Assembly: GCA_001939145.1 (NCBI GenBank)
Contig: LSRX01000525.1
Location: 301,005-365,004, forward strand
Reading direction: 5' to 3'
DNA from: Symbiodinium microadriaticum
Taxonomy: Eukaryota > Sar > Dinophyceae > Suessiales > Symbiodiniaceae
DNA length: 64,000 nucleotides
The notes under the pieces were generated by a model that worked only from the letters and a program-made list of their open reading frames with translations, was not told the origin of the DNA and made no database searches. Made by a program: the position numbers and the translations under genes. Positions 61,247-64,000 of this stretch are shown piece by piece. How positions within the stretch are numbered: position 1 is the first letter of the stretch; the number at the start of each line of letters is the position of its first letter.

Positions 61247-61265
61247 GAGAGTTTAACGCTTGGGT

Positions 61266-61487
61266 TCAGGGCTCACGGTTGTAGGGGCGAGGACTTTCTA
61301 GGATCCTTGATACAAAGCCCACAAAAAGGGACGCTCTACGATCAGAAACATCATCAGTTATGAACTTCTTACGAGAGGTTGGTCTTTGGGGTTTGAGCTT
61401 AGGCCTGTCTCCTAGGCAGCCATCTCCCAAGATGCTTCGTCCAAACTGCAAAGGCAGAATAAAACAGGGCAACATCATTCGATACAC
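61266..61487 (-). CDS. Possible exon
   Basis: 73 open codons, reading QFGRSILGDGCLGDRPKLKP then TSRKKFITDDVSDRRASLFV. Continues into CCC-rich DNA. Confidence 0.25.
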   Translation of the reverse strand: MYRMMLPCFILPLQFGRSILGDGCLGDRPKLKPQRPTSRKKFITDDVSDRRASLFVGFVSRILESPRPYNREP

Positions 61488-61543
61488 CCTTCCCTTAACC
61501 TACTAATATGTAGGATTAGTGCAGCTAGATTGTTGCTCCACCA

Positions 61544-61927
61544 GTGTGCTTGCCAGCGCATGCCAGAAAACGGCACGAGGGTATAGAGGCTCGCATATTC
61601 GTGCTTTTACCCCTACACTTCGTTACTACGCTACAAACCTCTTATACGTCAGATCCGAAACAACCCAGTGGCCAGTGGCATTGTAACCTTACCATGGCTC
61701 TCAGTATCGAAACGGATTGCAACTCAGGGATAAATCACGAGCTCTCACACTCGATCTTCACTCTTCCCAACCCTGACAACTGCGGTAGGAAAGTTATGAT
61801 AGTGGGGGTCCAATGTATAATTATGGTCCTGAACACGCAAACTAGAAACCAGCTACCCAAACCCCCAAAACCCCGAAGTTCAAAAGCCCTAAACCCTAAA
61901 CCCAAACCCCTAAACCCCCAACCCTAA
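61544..61927 (+). other. Open reading frame of doubtful coding status
   Basis: 127 open codons from an ATG, but the last 25 codons are translated CCCTAAA repeat and the body shows no domain. Might hold an exon at 61640-61840. Confidence 0.15.
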
Positions 61928-62019
61928 ACCCCAGCCCCCTAAACCCTTAACCCCAAACCCCTAAACCCGACGACCCTGACTCCCAACCCAGGCCCGAAGG
62001 TCCAAGATCCGAGTTTTGG

Positions 62020-62430
62020 GTTTAGGGCTTAGGGAGTTTAGGGTTTACTGTTTAGGGAGTTTAGGTTTAGGTTTAGGGCTTAATTAGGGAGTTTAGGGTT
62101 TAGGGTTTTTAGGGAGCTTAGGGAGTTTAGGGTTTACGGAGATTCGGGAGCTTAGGTTTCAGGGTTTAGGGCTTAGGAGGGAGTTTAGGGTTTAGGATTT
62201 AGGGTTTGGGGAGTTTAGGGTTTAGAGTTTAGGGAGTTTAGGGTTTAGGGTTTAGGGAGTTTAGGGTTTAGGGCTTAGGGAGTTTGGGGTTTAGGGTTTA
62301 GGGTTTAAGGAGCTTAGGGAGTTTAGGGTTTAAAGTTTAGGGAGTTTACGGTTTAGGGCTCAGGGAGTTTAGGGTTTAGGGTTTAGGGAGTTTAGGGTTT
62401 AGGGCTTAGGGAGTTGAGGGTTTAGGGTAC
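62020..62430 (+). repeat. TTTAGGG array with AGGGAGTTTAGGG period
   Basis: A 21-23 bp higher-order unit GAGTTTAGGGTTTAGGG repeated about 16 times. Confidence 0.85.
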
Positions 62431-62605
62431 CATGATACTTGAGGGGTTCATGGGACGCCGTAAGTAAGGTTATGAGTATAAGTATAGTTCCCAAATCGGT
62501 AGCCCTTGTTACGAAACCCTGTGATCCTCCTTCACGCAGGGATGTGTAGAAGAACGTGGCTTGAATCCTCTGCCATCCCGGGTTTAGGGTTCAGGGCTAA
62601 AACGT

Positions 62606-62745
62606 TAACACCCTCACACAAAAAAATATCCACCAAAAACAAACAAGAGTTCCGGAACTTTAAAGCGAAACCCGGTGAGAGCCTTCTTCAAGGACATCTC
62701 GGCCGTTTGGCCAATGGTCACCTCATGGCGGCAAAAGGGGCTTAC
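62606..62745 (+). CDS. Exon-like island
   Basis: Reads KKISTKNKQEFRNFKAKPGE then LLQGHLGRLANGHLMAAKG. Lysine-rich, unknown. Confidence 0.32.
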
Positions 62746-62784
62746 GGTCTAGGGTTTAAAGGAGACAGGCTTTAGGGCTTGGAT

Positions 62785-63040
62785 TCAACCCTAAACCCTA
62801 AACCCTAAACTCCCTAAGCCCTGAACCCTGAACCCTAAGCTCCCTAAACCCTAAACCCCTAAACTCCCTAAACCAGAAACCCGAAACCAGAAACCCGGAA
62901 CCAGCTGGGACTCGGAGGCATCTGAGTCAAGAGATGGTTTCAGAGAGGGCTCAGGGGGCCAAGGGGCTTAAGGCCTCGTTCCCTAAATCCTAAACCCTAA
63001 ACCCCTGAACTCTACACCCTAAACCCTAAACGATCATCAG
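62785..63040 (-). repeat. CCCTAAA tracts
   Basis: Includes a mirror-like AACTCCCTAAACC period resembling the complement of the array at 62020-62430. Confidence 0.7.
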
Positions 63041-63156
63041 AGGGATTAAGCCTTAGGGCGCACAGGGTTTAGGGCTTAGCAGCTTCGAGGCTTCAGGGTT
63101 TAGGAAGCTCCGAGATGTCAAAGGATGATGGGTGCTGGGAGTCCCCTGAAGTTAAA

Positions 63157-63274
63157 GGAAACTACAGGTGGGGAGTTTAGGGTATATTTAAGGCTTCTAT
63201 AAGGTTTCTAGAACGTACATAGACCTTCTATAAGGCTCCTATAAGGGTAACTACCCACCTGAAAATGTCCTAGA
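63157..63274. mobile_element. Family E element
   Basis: Complete. Confidence 0.75.
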
Positions 63275-63337
63275 AGAAAGGCATGGTTGAGCTTTCTGGC
63301 AGCTACCGTCAGGCGGACCTAAACCCCATGAAACCCA

Positions 63338-63443
63338 CTGTTGAAAAAAGATATCCTGCATTACCTTAAGGACCCTAAACTATGGGAATTATGGTATATT
63401 CCTGATATATTCCGGGTAATGCAAGTACTTATATCATCAACCG
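63338..63443 (-). mobile_element. Family A element
   Basis: The left end is diverged (CTGTTGAAAAAAGATATCC); the rest is good. Confidence 0.7.
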
Positions 63444-63522
63444 TACCACTTGGGGTTCCTTTTGATGGTTTCCTCACAACCACTCTCAAAAACAAGCGTG
63501 TTCTTTTTTTTTTGGGGGGGGG

Positions 63523-63652
63523 GGAGGCCTCAGAGGGCTTAGGATCTCGTCGTTCTGAGGACAGACGGACAACTCAGACCCCAAAAACCGCAGCCGAAGG
63601 CCCTGCCTTCGCTATGATGGCCATGCCTGCCGACACCCGGTCCCCCGGAATC
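63523..63652 (+). CDS. Exon-like island
   Basis: Reads EASEGLGSRRSEDRRTTQTP then KTAAEGPAFAMMAMPADT up to a CCCTAAA tract. Follows a T8G9 homopolymer run. Confidence 0.3.
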
Positions 63653-63735
63653 CTAAACCCTAAACCCTAAACCCCTAAACCCTAAACCCCTAAACCCTAA
63701 ACCCCTAAATCCTCAGCCCTACACCCAAAACCCTC
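63653..63735 (-). repeat. CCCTAAA tract
   Basis: CCCTAAACCCCTAAA units following an exon-like island. Confidence 0.75.
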
Positions 63736-63824
63736 CCATCCTGGGACCCGGTAGCCTGGCTGATGCCTCCCCAGCCTCGATCCCCAAACGAATTTCATGG
63801 CTTCGGACTTGGAGGCTTAGGGTT

Positions 63825-63939
63825 GGGGCCCTGTAACAATTAGAACAGGGTTTTCGGGTGTATTATGATACTATAATAACTATAACGATAATAAGGATCC
63901 CCCCCAATATAGAGTTTGGTAGTTATGAAGGCCCCTATA
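63825..63939. mobile_element. Family B element
   Basis: GGGGCCCTGTAACAATTAGA left; GTTATGAAGGCCCCTAT right. Confidence 0.68.
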
Positions 63940-64000
63940 GCAAGGTCTTAGGGTTGAAGGCTCGGGTTTCTGGGTCAGCGACATAGACGTGCTTCTTCTC

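Overview
The window looks like nuclear DNA of a dinoflagellate, most likely a Symbiodiniaceae-type alga. This is inferred from four things: pervasive interspersed TTTAGGG/CCCTAAA heptamers, intronless genes pairing an N-terminal ubiquitin-like (UBL) domain with RCC1-like or ankyrin repeats, short exon islands with GT/GC/GA-type donors and AG|G-type acceptors, and relics of Copia-like and LINE-like retroelements. No bacterial gene organisation, rRNA, tRNA or CRISPR array was recognised. I found no complete dinoflagellate spliced-leader relic by eye.

Layout. 0-6.5 kb: telomere-like tracts surround a minus-strand exon chain with a RING-type zinc finger (1958-4153) and further exon islands. 6.5-10.4 kb: palindromic elements and a few exon-like islands. 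10.5-19 kb: a tandem cluster of three minus-strand UBL-RCC1 genes (10572-12035, 13995-16097, 17542-18939); the middle one carries a nearly perfect 369-bp triplication. 19-30 kb: degenerate TTTAGGG arrays, elements, exon islands and a broken Copia reverse transcriptase (26.2-26.8 kb). 31.06-32.30 kb: a UBL-ankyrin gene. 33-38 kb: elements, microsatellites and a 448-base gap. 38.4-39.1 kb: a broken LINE-type reverse transcriptase cut off exactly at a TTTAGGG array. 40.8-44.8 kb: Copia pol and gag relics plus isolated exons. 51.1-53.0 kb: a plus-strand exon chain. 56.1-56.7 kb: a three-exon minus-strand gene end whose splice phases all agree. 57-64 kb: arrays, elements and isolated exons.

Three layers explain most of the DNA. 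(1) Real coding sequence is either compact and intronless (UBL-repeat genes) or split into 60-170 bp exons. (2) At least ten families of roughly 90-170 bp palindromic, MITE-like elements are scattered throughout; the commonest, here called family A, has 26 copies. (3) Telomere-like heptamer tracts fill much of the rest and repeatedly sit inside other elements, flanked by 11-24 bp direct repeats of the interrupted element.

The candidate undescribed system is this third layer. The tracts behave like insertions, differ between paralogous copies, and often coincide with apparent splice donors (GG|GTTTAG) and acceptors (TTTAG|G). They could therefore be intron-forming telomere-repeat insertions. 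Exon calls were made by eye from open frames, phase and splice-like dinucleotides; they are hypotheses without transcript evidence.
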